Shown here one piece after another: positions 63,346-64,000 of a DNA stretch of 64,000 nucleotides. Source of the stretch: Atopsyche davidsoni (Eukaryota; Arthropoda; Insecta; Trichoptera; Hydrobiosidae); the NCBI GenBank assembly GCA_022113835.1, contig JAILWY010000019.1, positions 4,364,001 through 4,428,000 on the forward strand, read 5' to 3'. The position numbers and the translations under genes are program-made. Positions within the stretch are counted from its first letter, which is position 1; every line of letters begins with the position of its first letter. The notes beneath the pieces were generated by a model. It was given only the letters and a program-made list of their open reading frames with translations, did no database searches and was not told where the DNA came from.

Positions 63346-64000
63346 ATGCTTCAGTTATATTCCCAAACCTCCATGTTTTGGAAAATACAAAGTGCATAAG
63401 GATCAAAAGAAAGGGCAGAATTATGTCTCGTTGTAAATTTGGGACGTGCTGTATTGAGGGAATATTAATTCTTGCCACAAAAAGAATCTAGAAATAGGCA
63501 ATATTACAATGTGCAGCCCCACCTCGCTCTTTGAGTTCTAAATCTCTCTGAACTTAAAAGGGTCAGAATCAAAAAACTTATAGTTAGAATAAAATCAATT
63601 TTACAACTAAAAGATTACAAAATATACCGTCTAATGATCCTAAATAAAAAAATCACGTGAAGAGACCATGTAAAAATTAAATTAGATGTGAGTCACAAAC
63701 GTGATATTTCATTGCCTAGCCAATCGTGAAAAAACCACAACTTTTAAATAAATCATGATAAGAAAACCACCAGTTAAACTAAATTAATTTAATGTATTTT
63801 TTTCATAATTGTCAAGAGTGAGCCCTAGGGTTTGTTATTTCAACGTAAAATGGAATGTTCATTTTTAAAAGTGGACTAAGTCAATTTTTTTATCAAAATT
63901 CAAATCAACAGACGAAGATAATGATTACGATGTATAAAGTATTTAATCCTGGATTTAACAAATATTTCCATTCTCCTCGAAAAGACACATCGAAGCATGT

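Larger units (their letters stand above)
61561..64000. other. Non-coding AT-rich stretch to the window end
   Basis: No gene is recognised. It contains the second copy of the GATAATGCCAACGT foldback element (63018-63110) and a 48-nt hairpin (63298-63345). The block at 62160-62330, GC-richer and ending in GACCTGGAATCACCCATA, has the look of an old repeat but cannot be assigned. Confidence 0.4.

Overview
The window looks like nuclear DNA of an arthropod, most likely an insect. The background is very AT-rich, exons are GC-richer islands with GT-AG introns, long (TA)n tracts are common, and Helitron, hAT, mariner and pogo-type transposon fossils are scattered throughout. The order of insect cannot be settled from sequence alone.

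The one gene recognised with confidence is par-1/MARK (a microtubule-affinity-regulating Ser/Thr kinase) on the minus strand. Eleven exons between 2134 and 10575 plus a 307-codon upstream exon (16604-17524) join in perfect splice phase. They encode a low-complexity N-terminus, a full kinase domain, the UBA-like domain and the first part of the spacer. The C-terminal KA1 domain is not seen and must lie beyond position 1. A second candidate first exon at 33541-33963 (141 codons, phase-0 donor) would fit the kinase exon equally well. From about 18 kb to 64 kb, the sequence reads as very long 5' introns and/or intergenic DNA, with several CpG-rich islands that may be promoters or untranslated first exons.

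Layout: 1-10.6 kb, 3' half of the known par-1 exons; 10.6-16.6 kb, intron holding a complete but broken mariner-superfamily transposon with terminal inverted repeats; 16.6-17.9 kb, the long N-terminal exon and an upstream ORF; 18-33.5 kb, AT-rich non-coding DNA, a CpG island near 23.2 kb, a small hAT element and copies of a foldback MITE family; 33.5-34 kb, candidate alternative first exon; 34-46 kb, non-coding DNA with an internally deleted Helitron, a hAT copy with a perfect 8-bp target duplication and a mariner fragment; 46-50.3 kb, three more GC-rich islands; 50-64 kb, non-coding DNA with palindromic elements, a hAT copy and a pogo/Tigger transposase fossil.

No CRISPR, operon or new defence-type system is visible. 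The points most worth checking are the two alternative PAR-1 N-termini, the alternative end of the spacer exon at 4101, and a set of transposon boundaries readable at base level.
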